A stretch of 64,000 bases of DNA, taken from positions 1-64,000 of the forward strand of contig JBEIIG010000002.1 in NCBI GenBank assembly GCA_040380855.1. Direction: 5' to 3'. This DNA is from VFMC01 sp040380855 (GTDB lineage: Bacteria > Actinomycetota > Acidimicrobiia > Acidimicrobiales > Ilumatobacteraceae). The notes under the pieces were generated by a model. The model was not told the DNA's origin and did no database searches. It saw nothing but the letters and a program-made list of their open reading frames with translations. The position numbers and the translations under genes were made by a program. Of this stretch, positions 27,096-34,687 are shown piece after piece. How positions within the stretch are numbered: position 1 is the first letter of the stretch; every line of letters begins with the position of its first letter.

Positions 27096-27140
27096 GGCCG
27101 ACGAGGGGAGCCACGTACCGGCAGGTGCAAAGACGGGCTC
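27096..27140 (+). promoter_or_regulatory. guanidine-III (ykkC-III) riboswitch
   Basis: The leader has the conserved elements in order: GACGAGG, then GTACCGG, then CAGGTGCAAAGACGG. GCCG (27097-27100) pairs with CGGC (27119-27122), and GAGCC (27108-27112) pairs with GGCTC (27136-27140) to make the pseudoknot. The 3' strand abuts the AGGAG ribosome binding site (27141-27145), which suggests translational control. Class III switches bind guanidinium and usually precede Gdx exporters, as here. Confidence 0.8.
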
Positions 27141-27150
27141 AGGAGTCAGC

Positions 27151-27471
27151 ATGGCTTGGGTTCTCCTGGTTGTTGCAGGTCTGCTCGAGGTTGCATGGGC
27201 AGCGGTGCTCCCGGCCACCTCAGGCTTGACGCGAGTTGTTCCAACCGCAGCCTTCTTGGTCTTACTGGCGGCGAGCATGCTCGCGCTGGCCAAGGCGAGC
27301 GAGAGCATCCCCCTGGGAACGGCGTACGGGGTGTGGGTTGGAATCGGTGCGGTCGGCGCAGCGATCGTCGGAATCGTCGTTCACGGAGATCCGGTCGGTC
27401 CAGCACGAGTCGCGTTCCTGGTCCTCTTGGTGATTGCCATCGTCGGTCTCAAAGCGACGAGTGGTCACTGA
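27151..27471 (+). CDS. gdx: SMR-family guanidinium exporter (Gdx/SugE type)
   Basis: A 106-residue four-helix SMR protein. It carries the conserved membrane Glu in VAGLLEVAWAAVLPATSG and the Gdx-like signature GTAYGVWVGIGAVGAAIVGI, followed by HGDPVGPARVAFLVLLVIAIVGLK. These features separate Gdx from drug-type EmrE. The guanidine-III switch directly upstream supports guanidinium export. It may relieve guanidine released by the pathway upstream or act alone. Confidence 0.9.
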   Translation: MAWVLLVVAGLLEVAWAAVLPATSGLTRVVPTAAFLVLLAASMLALAKASESIPLGTAYGVWVGIGAVGAAIVGIVVHGDPVGPARVAFLVLLVIAIVGLKATSGH

Positions 27472-27589
27472 ACTGAGCGCGGCCCGTAGCCGTTGCTCGG
27501 CGCTGTCGGCAACGCCTGAATACTGACCCGTAGCGCTCGAATTCTGACCCCCCCCCACTCGATCGTCGCCGGGTTTCGGCGTCTTCGGA

Positions 27590-27871
27590 TCAGCTCTCGT
27601 CGACCACCCACACCTTGGTGCCGTCATCCGACACACCGGTTCGGATCCGAACGCCGAGCAGCCGGCCGGCGCGTCGGGCTGCGCGACGCCAGTCGTCCAC
27701 ATCAGGGAGCTCGGCCGTCCAGCGGACCACGCTGCCCTGTCCGGCGACGATCTGAGCGGCGATCTCCTCTGCCAAGCGCTGCCGTTCGCTGTCGTCGACA
27801 CCCGTAGGCGCTGGTGCGCTCCAGGGGCCCTGGATCACGTTTCCGACGGCGTGTTCGCGTTTTGTTCGCAT
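27590..27871 (-). CDS. small hypothetical protein at the element end
   Basis: A 93-residue frame from ATG 27871: a QGPWSAPAPTG segment, a charged helix and a strand-rich end (VRIRTGVSDDGTKVWVVDES). It reads like a real small protein. However, its first codons (MRTKREH) are made of the tandem repeat at 27851-27870, which looks like an integrase arm site. If real, its expression could be affected by integrase binding. No family recognised. Confidence 0.5.
   Translation of the reverse strand: MRTKREHAVGNVIQGPWSAPAPTGVDDSERQRLAEEIAAQIVAGQGSVVRWTAELPDVDDWRRAARRAGRLLGVRIRTGVSDDGTKVWVVDES
27851..27870. repeat. arm-type tandem repeat left of att copy 2
   Basis: GTGTTCGCGT (27851-27860) is followed at an 11-nt period by the weaker copy TTGTTCGCA (27862-27870). 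The same repeat, exact, flanks the segment 32.9-37.7 kb. It lies 72 nt from the tRNA fragment at 27942. Confidence 0.6.
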
Positions 27872-27890
27872 CCCGGCCCCTTCGGAACGT

Positions 27891-27926
27891 CAGAGGCCCT
27901 TTCCGGTTACTCGGAAAGGGCCTCTG
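27891..27926 (-). terminator. tRNA-type hairpin copy A
   Basis: CAGAGGCCCTTTCCG pairs exactly over 15 bp with CGGAAAGGGCCTCTG around a 6-nt loop. Copies of this hairpin with the same downstream GGTTCTTTA sequence lie next to the tRNA remnant at 37806 and the live tRNA at 51981. It is the probable native terminator of the tRNA gene. Confidence 0.7.
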
Positions 27927-27941
27927 AGCTGGTTCTTTACT

Positions 27942-27986
27942 TGGTGGCGGGGACAGGATTTGAACCTGTGACCTTCGGGTTATGAG
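27942..27986 (-). repeat. tRNA-fMet 3' fragment, att core copy 2
   Basis: Forty-five bases match the tRNA from the encoded CCA through the T arm to the anticodon. The T stem has ACAGG/CCTGT as in copy 1. The match ends at TATGAG, after which the sequence becomes element-specific. Confidence 0.88.
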
Positions 27987-28106
27987 TGCACCGACGCCCG
28001 TGGGACGTCGTGGGCGCTCATCGGTGTTCTCCCTGCTGAACGAGCGAATCGGGACCGCCGAGCAGCGCTGTCGTAGGCGTTGGTAGGAGCCTGTTGGTGC
28101 TCGTCG

Positions 28107-28126
28107 TGTTGTACGACTGTTGTACG
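28107..28126. repeat. arm-type tandem repeat right of att copy 2
   Basis: TGTTGTACG occurs at 28107-28115 and 28118-28126, an 11-nt period, 121 nt from the tRNA fragment. The same repeat lies at 51891-51910, left of the live tRNA. Confidence 0.6.
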
Positions 28127-28430
28127 GGACGAGACCCGAGCGGCGTCACCACGCTCGTCTGCGTTGGTGGGTGCGAGTGGTGCTGACACCCTGCTGACAG
28201 TGCGCAGACCCCGTCACGTCCGAGGTGGATGGGCTCCCGGCGATTCTCGTCGAGCGGCTCGAAGTGCTGGCGCAGCGCGGACACGCGCACGTCATCGGAG
28301 TGAGCGCTGCCCAGGGCCTTCACGTCGCGCCAAGCTGGCCAGCTCGCTTGCGACGGTGGGACACGCTGGGACGGGCCGGTTAAGGTCGTTCTGTGGGGAG
28401 GTCGCGAACGTAAGGAGGAGGTTGCCGGTC

Positions 28431-28928
28431 GTGGAGATGCGGGTGAGCGAGCAGGTGCTCCCGGGGATCGGGATGCGCTACGAGATCGACGTGGCGGGCG
28501 GCCGGCGGCTGTTCGTGATCGCGCGTCGGGACGGCGGCCGCGAGATCGGCGTGATGGGTGAGGCGGATGAACCCGAGACGCATGTCGTCCTCGACCAACA
28601 AGGTGCGGTGACGATCGCGGCGCTGCTGCTCGGGGCTCGGTTCACGGTCGACACCCGCGAGGAAGCATGGGTCAGCTCCGACGAGGTTGTGGTCGACGTC
28701 ATCGAACTGCGCGAGGACTCGCCCGCGGTCGGGTTGTACCAGGCAGAGCTGGAGCTGGCTGATCCTGAGGCGGTCGTGCTCGCCGTGATGTCGGACACGA
28801 CACCGGACCTCGTCGAGTCCGAAACCGAGCACCGTTGCCAGGTCGGCGATCGGATCGTGGTGGCCGCACGGGCTGCTCGCATCGCCCACGTCACCGCAGC
28901 GCTCCAGAGTCCCTCCCATGCTTCCTGA
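28431..28928 (+). CDS. TrkA-C domain regulatory subunit of a K+/H+ antiporter (KhtT-like)
   Basis: A 165-residue protein from GTG 28431 (GGAGGAG 10 nt upstream). The N-terminal half (VLPGIGMRYEIDVAGGRRLF, VIARRDGGREIG) matches KhtT-type regulators. The C-terminal half is a TrkA-C domain (ELELADPEAVVLAVMSDTTP, HRCQVGDRIVVAARAARI). KhtT proteins gate a separate antiporter in response to pH and c-di-AMP. A partner antiporter lies 1 kb away, convergent, with an unrelated gene between. Confidence 0.8.
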   Translation: MEMRVSEQVLPGIGMRYEIDVAGGRRLFVIARRDGGREIGVMGEADEPETHVVLDQQGAVTIAALLLGARFTVDTREEAWVSSDEVVVDVIELREDSPAVGLYQAELELADPEAVVLAVMSDTTPDLVESETEHRCQVGDRIVVAARAARIAHVTAALQSPSHAS

Positions 28929-29080
28929 GGTGCCACACATGCGGCCAACGAGCCCGGACCAGCTGTACGCACGCGTTGGATCGCGTGTCAGCGGACATTC
29001 GCCGGCGACTGCGTGCTGCGGTGAACGGTGAGTTCCGCCCGATCAGGCATGCTGGGCTCTAGGTCCGCTCGAGGTCGGTG

Positions 29081-29827
29081 ATGGGAGCTCCAGCCGGGAA
29101 CTGGGTGCCCAACACTGAGCGGTATCGCGCCGTCCTGCGCGCTGGGACAGCGACGGGTGCTGCTGGCGTCGTGGCGTTGATGATGCATCTGGATGTGTGG
29201 CTACTGGTCGTCGTGTCAGTGAGCGCCGCGGCATCGGTGTCTGCGTGGGCATCGACGTGGCTCCGCCTCGACCGTTCCCATCGGTACGCCTCATTGCCCG
29301 GCTCCGAGCCGACCGACGACGAGGTGCGGGACGGGTTGATGAAGCTCGCCGTCGACTTCGGACCGAAGGCGGTCTCGTCAGCGAGACAGATCATCGACGA
29401 TGAGGTCGAGGATCGCTGGCTCGTGGAACTCGCGCATCAGCGTCTCGATCGGGTCGCGGGTCTCGCAGCTGAGCACCGCCGCGGAACCATCGCGATCATC
29501 GGTCTGTGTTGCCTTGCCGGCGTGGCGATGGTTGCCGGAGTGCTGACTCAGAATCGGTTCTGGGCGCTGACAGTCGTCGTGGCGGGGGCAGGAGCGGCTG
29601 CAGCGCATGCGTCCGATCGTTGTCGCGCTGTCACCGGCTCCCGCCTGTTCGCCACGGTTGCGGCGCAGCGTCCGATGTCTCGAGACCACGGCACACGACC
29701 GGCCGTGCCGCCCACCTCGGTGGTCTGCCCACCTGAGCACCCGGCTCAGCTCCGAGCGGTCCGGGCGTGGTGTGTCACTCACCTGACGGGTGTGACAGCG
29801 CTGGTGAGCCTCAGCACGGTCGTCTGA
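29081..29827 (+). CDS. hypothetical membrane protein
   Basis: A 248-residue protein with two hydrophobic hairpins: GAAGVVALMMHLDVWLLVVV at the N-terminus and ALTVVVAGAGAAAAHA in the middle. An acidic helical domain (PTDDEVRDGLMKLAVDFGPK) lies between. A GTG 3 nt upstream is an alternative start. It sits between the KhtT-like regulator and the antiporter and may belong to the same function. No family recognised. Confidence 0.6.
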   Translation: MGAPAGNWVPNTERYRAVLRAGTATGAAGVVALMMHLDVWLLVVVSVSAAASVSAWASTWLRLDRSHRYASLPGSEPTDDEVRDGLMKLAVDFGPKAVSSARQIIDDEVEDRWLVELAHQRLDRVAGLAAEHRRGTIAIIGLCCLAGVAMVAGVLTQNRFWALTVVVAGAGAAAAHASDRCRAVTGSRLFATVAAQRPMSRDHGTRPAVPPTSVVCPPEHPAQLRAVRAWCVTHLTGVTALVSLSTVV

Positions 29828-29889
29828 TACCACGAAGGCACCGAACTGCCATGGCGGCGAGTCGCAGCGGTCCGCCGGTCTTGGTTGTG

Positions 29890-31362
29890 TCAGTGGTCAC
29901 CGACGCCGTCGACGCGCTCGCGGAAGCGTCGGATGCTGTCGTCGTCACCCAGGATCAACAGTCGATCAGCTTCTCGAAGGATCGTTGATCCGGTCGGCAC
30001 GATGAACTCGTTGTCCTGTTCGATGAGCACGATCATCGTCCCGATGGGAAGGCCGAGCTCGACCAGCGGCTGACCGGTGATCGGCGACCCGGGCGTCACG
30101 ATGATCTCCTCGAGCGATGCCCCAGGGGGCTGCATCGATCGCGGCTGGATCGGCCATGCGGCCCGCTTCTCGAGCGGGGCGCTGACTCCCAGCCATCGTG
30201 CGACGAGGGGAATGGTGGTGCCCTGGATCGCGACCGAGGTCAACACGATGAAGAACACGGTGTCGAAGATCAGGTTGGCGTCGGGGGCGTTCTCCATCAG
30301 TGGGAACGTGGCAAGGATGATCGGCGCGGCCCCGCGCAGCCCGACCCATGAGATCAACGCACGCTCGCGCCATGGAACCCGGAACGGTGTCAGGGTCAGG
30401 AACACTGCGACGGGCCTCGCGACCAGGATCAGAGCTGCTGCGACGATCAGCCCGCGCAGCGCCACCGATGGCAGCTCGGACGGGAAGACCAGCAACCCGA
30501 GCACGACGAACATGCCGATCTGAGCGACCCAGGCAATGCCGTCGTGGAAACGGGTCAGGCTGTTCTTGTGGATGAATCGGCGTTGCGCCATCACGATGCC
30601 GGCCACGTACACGGCCAAGAACCCCGACCCCTGCAACGCCGTCGTCGCTGCGAAGATGCACCCGACCAACGCGAGGGACATCACGGGATAGAGACCATCG
30701 TGATCGAGCCGGATCCGGTTGAGGCCCCAGACCGCGAGCCGGCCCGCGCCGACCCCGGCCAACGCGCCGATCGCCATCTGGGCGACGAACAACGGCACGA
30801 AGTCGATCGGATCGCTCGATGGGTTGGTGACGAGTTCGAGAAAGCCGATCGTGAGGAACACAGCCATCGGATCATTGCTGCCCGACTCGAGTTCCAGCAG
30901 CGGCCGCAGCTGACCACGAAGACTGACGTTGCGCGAACGAAGCACCGCGAACACTGCCGCAGCATCGGTCGAGGAGATGATCGCGCCGATCAGCAGACCG
31001 GTCTCGAGCGACAGATCGAACGCCCACATCGCGCTCACTCCAGCAAGCAACGCTGTAATCAGGACCCCCACCGTCGCCAACGCCGCACCCTGGTTCAGCA
31101 CCGGGCGGACCTCGTCCCAACTGGTCGAGATCCCACCGCTGAACAAGATGAACGCCAACGCGACCACCCCGAGGGTCTGCGCCACCTCCGCGTTGTCGAA
31201 ATCGATGCCACCCGGCCCGTCGGAGCCCGCCAGCATCCCCACCGCCAAGAACACCAACAACCCCGGGATACCCAGTCCCGACGACAGGCGACTCGCGACG
31301 ACACCGAGCAGCAAGAGGCCAGACGCGACCAGCACCAGCGCAATTCCGCTCAACGCCACCAC
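29890..31362 (-). CDS. K+/H+ (CPA1-type) antiporter with C-terminal TrkA-C
   Basis: A 490-residue cation/proton antiporter of the NhaP2/CvrA type with about 12 membrane helices: LGIPGLLVFLAVGMLAGSDG, ISSTDAAAVFAVLRSRNVSL, ELESGSNDPMAVFLTIGFLE (the paired acidic ion site) and SWVGLRGAAPIILATFPL. The C-terminal TrkA-C domain starts about residue 400 (EEIIVTPGSPITGQPLVELG). The start is uncertain: GTG 31362 is used, and GTG 31398 would add 12 residues. It likely works with the KhtT-like protein upstream in potassium or pH balance. Confidence 0.88.
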   Translation of the reverse strand: MVALSGIALVLVASGLLLLGVVASRLSSGLGIPGLLVFLAVGMLAGSDGPGGIDFDNAEVAQTLGVVALAFILFSGGISTSWDEVRPVLNQGAALATVGVLITALLAGVSAMWAFDLSLETGLLIGAIISSTDAAAVFAVLRSRNVSLRGQLRPLLELESGSNDPMAVFLTIGFLELVTNPSSDPIDFVPLFVAQMAIGALAGVGAGRLAVWGLNRIRLDHDGLYPVMSLALVGCIFAATTALQGSGFLAVYVAGIVMAQRRFIHKNSLTRFHDGIAWVAQIGMFVVLGLLVFPSELPSVALRGLIVAAALILVARPVAVFLTLTPFRVPWRERALISWVGLRGAAPIILATFPLMENAPDANLIFDTVFFIVLTSVAIQGTTIPLVARWLGVSAPLEKRAAWPIQPRSMQPPGASLEEIIVTPGSPITGQPLVELGLPIGTMIVLIEQDNEFIVPTGSTILREADRLLILGDDDSIRRFRERVDGVGDH

Positions 31363-31550
31363 CCCATCAACCGCTCGCAGACCGACATGACCTTGCACTG
31401 CTCCTCTCGTCGTCGAGGTGCCACCGACCCGTGCGGGCTGCTGCAGCCTCGACCAGGTTGCTCTGCTCAACACTGTGGCACGACAGCCGCCCGACGCAGC
31501 ACCTCTCAAACCGAGCTTCGGGTTGGTGTCGAAGTGGTCGATGCTCGTGG

Positions 31551-32687
31551 ATGAGCTACATCGTGCAACGCAAGGACCGCTTCTACGTCGTCGCCTACGA
31601 CGGCCTCGACCCGCTCACCGGACGCGAACGCCGACGATGGCACCCAGTCGGCCACGACCGAGCCGAAGCCGAACAGCTCGCCGCCAGACTCGACCGTGAA
31701 CGCGACGCCACCCCCGCAGCACCGACCGGGCCCGTCACGTTCGGCGAGTTCCTCACCAACACCTGGATCCCCCACAAGCGCCGCCAGGTTCGCGCCACCA
31801 CCGCGTACCGGTACGCCTGGTTCGTCGACCGCTACATCCAACCCTCTGTCGGTGACATCCCGCTCCGTCGCCTGCGCGCCGATCACCTCGACACCCTCTA
31901 CGACACCCTCGCCACCACCGGCGGCACACACGGCACCGGCCGCGCCCCCAAGACGATCCTCGAGGTCCACGCCGTCATCCGAGCCGCACTCGACCACGCC
32001 GTCGCCCGGCGGCTCGTCGACCGCAACGTCGCCCGTGACACGCGCAGCCGACGACGGCCACCCGCCAGCGGTGTCGCACGGTCATGGACCGCAGCCGAGC
32101 TCAACACATTCCTCACCGCCGCCCGAAGCCAACGGCTCTACCCGGCGCTGCACCTCGCCGCCCACACAGGCATGCGACGAGGCGAGATCGTCGGACTCAA
32201 ATGGTCCGACCTCAGCGTCGCCCACTCCCGATTGTCGGTGTCGCGCACCCTGCAGAACGTCGGCGGCCGACCCGTCGAGTTCGCACCCAAGACGCGCACC
32301 AGCCGTCGAAGCGTCGAGATCGACCGAGCCTCCCTCGACGAACTTCGACGGTGGCGCCGACAGGTCGAGCGGGCGGGGTTGCCGTGCGGGCCCGACGACT
32401 GGATGTTCTGCAACACCACCGGCCGGTTCCTCAACCCCGAATCGATCAGCCAACTCTTCGACCGCATCGTGCAACGCAGCGGCCTGCCCCGCGTCCGGTT
32501 CCATGATCTGCGCCACACCCACGCGTCGCTGCTCGTCGCCGACGGCACCGCGATCAAGGTCGTGTCCGAACGCCTCGGTCACGCCCACCCAGCGTTCACG
32601 ATGCACACCTACCAGCACCTGCTGCCGGGCATGAGCGGCGCCGCCGCCGAACGGTTCGCCACGCTCGTCGCCGCCGCCAACCGGTAG
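31551..32687 (+). CDS. tyrosine recombinase / site-specific integrase 2
   Basis: A 378-residue integrase starting MSYIVQRKDRFYVVAYDGLD (arm-binding domain). A core-binding domain follows (FGEFLTNTWIPHKRRQVRAT), then the catalytic domain with TGMRRGEIVGLKW, HDLRHTHAS, LGHAHP and the Tyr in HTYQHLLPG. It is a paralogue of integrase 1. Its TAG stop lies inside the palindrome CCGGTAGACGTCTACCGG, and it ends 132 nt from att copy 3, the usual place of an integrase next to its own att site. Confidence 0.95.
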   Translation: MSYIVQRKDRFYVVAYDGLDPLTGRERRRWHPVGHDRAEAEQLAARLDRERDATPAAPTGPVTFGEFLTNTWIPHKRRQVRATTAYRYAWFVDRYIQPSVGDIPLRRLRADHLDTLYDTLATTGGTHGTGRAPKTILEVHAVIRAALDHAVARRLVDRNVARDTRSRRRPPASGVARSWTAAELNTFLTAARSQRLYPALHLAAHTGMRRGEIVGLKWSDLSVAHSRLSVSRTLQNVGGRPVEFAPKTRTSRRSVEIDRASLDELRRWRRQVERAGLPCGPDDWMFCNTTGRFLNPESISQLFDRIVQRSGLPRVRFHDLRHTHASLLVADGTAIKVVSERLGHAHPAFTMHTYQHLLPGMSGAAAERFATLVAAANR

Positions 32688-32756
32688 ACGTCTACCGGCC
32701 CATCGGCCGCAAAGCCCCAGGTCACCGGCTCGCGCCGTCAGAAGCCGGTAGACGTC
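32681..32756. repeat. palindrome and repeat between integrase 2 and att copy 3
   Basis: CCGGTAGACGTCTACCGG (32681-32698) is a perfect 18-bp palindrome that includes the integrase stop codon. CCGGTAGACGTC recurs at 32745-32756, 63 nt from the tRNA fragment. These are the likely arm-type sites of integrase 2. Confidence 0.6.
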
Positions 32757-32782
32757 GCCGGTGACGCGCCCCCGACAACGGC

Positions 32783-32812
32783 GAACGCCCAGGCCATGTG
32801 ACCTGGGCGTTC
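32783..32812. terminator. hairpin beside att copy 3
   Basis: GAACGCCCAGG (32783-32793) pairs exactly with CCTGGGCGTTC (32802-32812) around an 8-nt loop. It occupies the same place as the tRNA-type hairpins next to other att copies but differs in sequence, so it came with integrase 2's element. Confidence 0.6.
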
Positions 32813-32818
32813 ATCGAG

Positions 32819-32858
32819 TGGCGGGGGCAGGATTTGAACCTGCGACCTTCGGGTTATG
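32819..32858 (-). repeat. tRNA-fMet 3' fragment, att core copy 3
   Basis: Forty bases match the live tRNA exactly from the acceptor stem through the T arm (GCAGG/CCTGC form) to the anticodon, ending GGGTTATG. Sequence beyond is element-specific. Confidence 0.88.
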
Positions 32859-32942
32859 GAGCGTTGGTGCTGATAGTCGGCAGTCTTCGCAACAGGTGCT
32901 GACCATGTCGTAGGCACTGGTTGGTGCTCGTGGGTGGCAGTG

Positions 32943-32963
32943 GTGTTCGCGTCGTGTTCGCGT
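32943..32963. repeat. arm-type tandem repeat right of att copy 3
   Basis: GTGTTCGCGT occurs at 32943-32952 and 32954-32963 with an 11-nt period, 85 nt from the tRNA fragment. It matches the pair at 37717-37736 at the other end of the same segment. Confidence 0.65.
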
Positions 32964-33076
32964 GTCACGTCGGGCGAGCGTTGGTTGTCCACCTGGGATT
33001 CGCCGCCGCGACGGTCACCGGCCGCGAGTCCGGCAACACGAGTGAGAGTTCGTGGCATGCGCTACCGTGACCGCCG

Positions 33077-33170
33077 AAGGGGAGTAGCCCTCAATCGGTC
33101 GATCGACACACTGGCGCATACGCCCGGTCGTCCGAGCCCGCAGTGCGGGCGGGCGAGACCTTCGACAGGT
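33077..33170 (+). promoter_or_regulatory. yybP-ykoY manganese riboswitch
   Basis: The leader of the TMEM165-type gene begins with AAGGGGAGTAGCC, the hallmark loop of yybP-ykoY RNAs. About 70 nt later GGCGAGACCTTCGAC supplies the second conserved loop. GCCCGC-AGT-GCGGGC (33136-33150) is an internal hairpin. These switches sense Mn2+ and commonly precede TMEM165/GDT1 and MntP exporters. Limits are approximate, and the expression platform up to the GTG at 33257 was not resolved. Confidence 0.75.
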
Positions 33171-33256
33171 GCACATGTGTGCGCCGGGTCGAAGGCGTCC
33201 CCGTCCCCGTGCGGTCTCCGACTCGGACACACCCGATCAATGGGAGTTCTGGAGTC

Positions 33257-33823
33257 GTGGATGCTTTTCTGCTCAGTACGGCGGTGATCTTCATCGCGGA
33301 GCTCGGCGACAAGAGCCAGCTGATGGCCATGACGTTCGCCACCAGGTTCAAGACGGTGCCGGTCTTGATCGGGATCACGGTGGCGACCGCGCTCGTCCAC
33401 CTGGTGTCGGTGATCATCGGTGCCGCGTTGGGTGCTGCGATCCCGACTCGTCCGATCTCGATCGTGGCGGCGATCGCATTCGTGGGGTTCGGGCTGTGGA
33501 CGCTTCGCGGCGACGAGCTGACCGAGGAAGACGAGGCGCGATCGGCTGCGGTGAGCGACAGACACGCGATCCTCGCTGTCGGAACGGTGTTCTTCCTCGC
33601 CGAGCTCGGCGACAAGACGATGCTCGCCACGATCACGCTCGCCACGACCGAGGGACTGTTCGGCACGTGGCTTGGCTCGACCCTCGGGATGGTGGCCGCT
33701 GACGCGCTCGCCATCGTCGTGGGCCGCCAGTTGGGCGCTCGGCTACCGGAACGGGCGATCAAGATCGGGGCGGCGATCGCGTTCTTCGTGTTCGCAGCGA
33801 TCCTGTTGTTCGAGGCGCTGTAG
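33257..33823 (+). CDS. TMEM165/GDT1-family Mn2+ exporter
   Basis: A 188-residue membrane protein of the UPF0016 family. It has two inverted halves, each with the signature: IFIAELGDKSQLMAM and FFLAELGDKTMLATI, where the Glu, Asp and Lys line the ion path. Six helices are predicted. GTG 33257 is used, with GGGAG 10 nt upstream. Family members export Mn2+ (MneA-like) and the Mn2+ riboswitch upstream supports this role. Confidence 0.92.
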   Translation: MDAFLLSTAVIFIAELGDKSQLMAMTFATRFKTVPVLIGITVATALVHLVSVIIGAALGAAIPTRPISIVAAIAFVGFGLWTLRGDELTEEDEARSAAVSDRHAILAVGTVFFLAELGDKTMLATITLATTEGLFGTWLGSTLGMVAADALAIVVGRQLGARLPERAIKIGAAIAFFVFAAILLFEAL

Positions 33824-33836
33824 GACCGAGAACACG

Positions 33837-34622
33837 TCAGTCGGCGAGGGTGCCGATCTTGAGGGTGGCGAGCCACTTCTCGGGCTCGCCCTGTCCACCG
33901 TGCTCACCGGTGAAGTCATCAGTGGCGTCCTTGCCGCACATGTACTCGATGATGTCGTTGCCACCGGCGGGGTGACGTGCGATGAAGGTGGTCATGTCGT
34001 AGACGGTGCCGTCGACGACCGTCCAGCAGTCTTCGGGTGTCGCGTGGCGTCGCACTTCGTCCATGGACAGGGTCAGGTTTCCAGCAGCGATCGGCTGTTG
34101 CGCCTCGGCGTACTCCTCTTCCCAGACGGACTCAGCACCTGTGTGGCCGGCGAGATAGGTGAGCGGCAGCACGGCGATGGCCGCGACGGCGCTCAGCACC
34201 CGTGCTCCGGATGCGACCGTTCGTGTCGGCCGGACGAGCGTGACGTAGCCGGAGATCAGCACCGTGGCCGCCATGGCGATCGACACGGGGATGAGCCGGT
34301 TGCCGGCATCCGCGTGGGCGTTGGGGAGCCCGACGGCAGCAGCGAGGGAGTCACCGGACGACTTGGCGGCGATGACACCGAGCACCGCCAGCACACTGAG
34401 TGCCCACAGGGCGTTGAAGGTTCGGGTCAGCACGTTCGGCTTCCAGACCGCGAGCAGGAGCCAGATTGCTGCCACCGGGAGGGCAACGATCACGCCGTGC
34501 ACGATCAGCGGGTGCATCGGGAGTTGCGAGACATCGGCCCAGGTCCCGTACGGGAGGAGGAGGAACACGATGATGGGGATGATGCCAGCAAGGGCGATCG
34601 TGATGAACCGGCGATGGTTCAT
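33837..34622 (-). CDS. DUF2231 membrane domain fused to cytochrome b5
   Basis: A 261-residue protein. Residues 1-170 form a four-helix DUF2231-type membrane domain (MHPLIVHGVIVALPVAAIWL). Residues 185-261 are a cytochrome b5-like haem domain with both ligands in context: ARHPAGGNDIIEY (His in HPxG) and DDFTGEHGG. It probably carries electrons at the membrane. It lies 65 nt downstream of a secreted PepSY-like gene on the same strand, and both are divergent from a two-component system. Confidence 0.82.
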   Translation of the reverse strand: MNHRRFITIALAGIIPIIVFLLLPYGTWADVSQLPMHPLIVHGVIVALPVAAIWLLLAVWKPNVLTRTFNALWALSVLAVLGVIAAKSSGDSLAAAVGLPNAHADAGNRLIPVSIAMAATVLISGYVTLVRPTRTVASGARVLSAVAAIAVLPLTYLAGHTGAESVWEEEYAEAQQPIAAGNLTLSMDEVRRHATPEDCWTVVDGTVYDMTTFIARHPAGGNDIIEYMCGKDATDDFTGEHGGQGEPEKWLATLKIGTLAD

Positions 34623-34687
34623 GGCTAATGAACTCCGTTCTCTCTGGTGTGGTGTGGATCGTTGTTGGAGGTGGTGACTGCGGGGGT

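Noticed and set aside
27541..27560. Run of C near 27550 as a slippery or phase-variable tract
   Set aside because: It lies between genes and outside any reading frame or promoter I could define.
30544..31554. 336-codon plus-strand frame
   Set aside because: It is antisense to the antiporter and is His/Arg/Gln-rich without motif.
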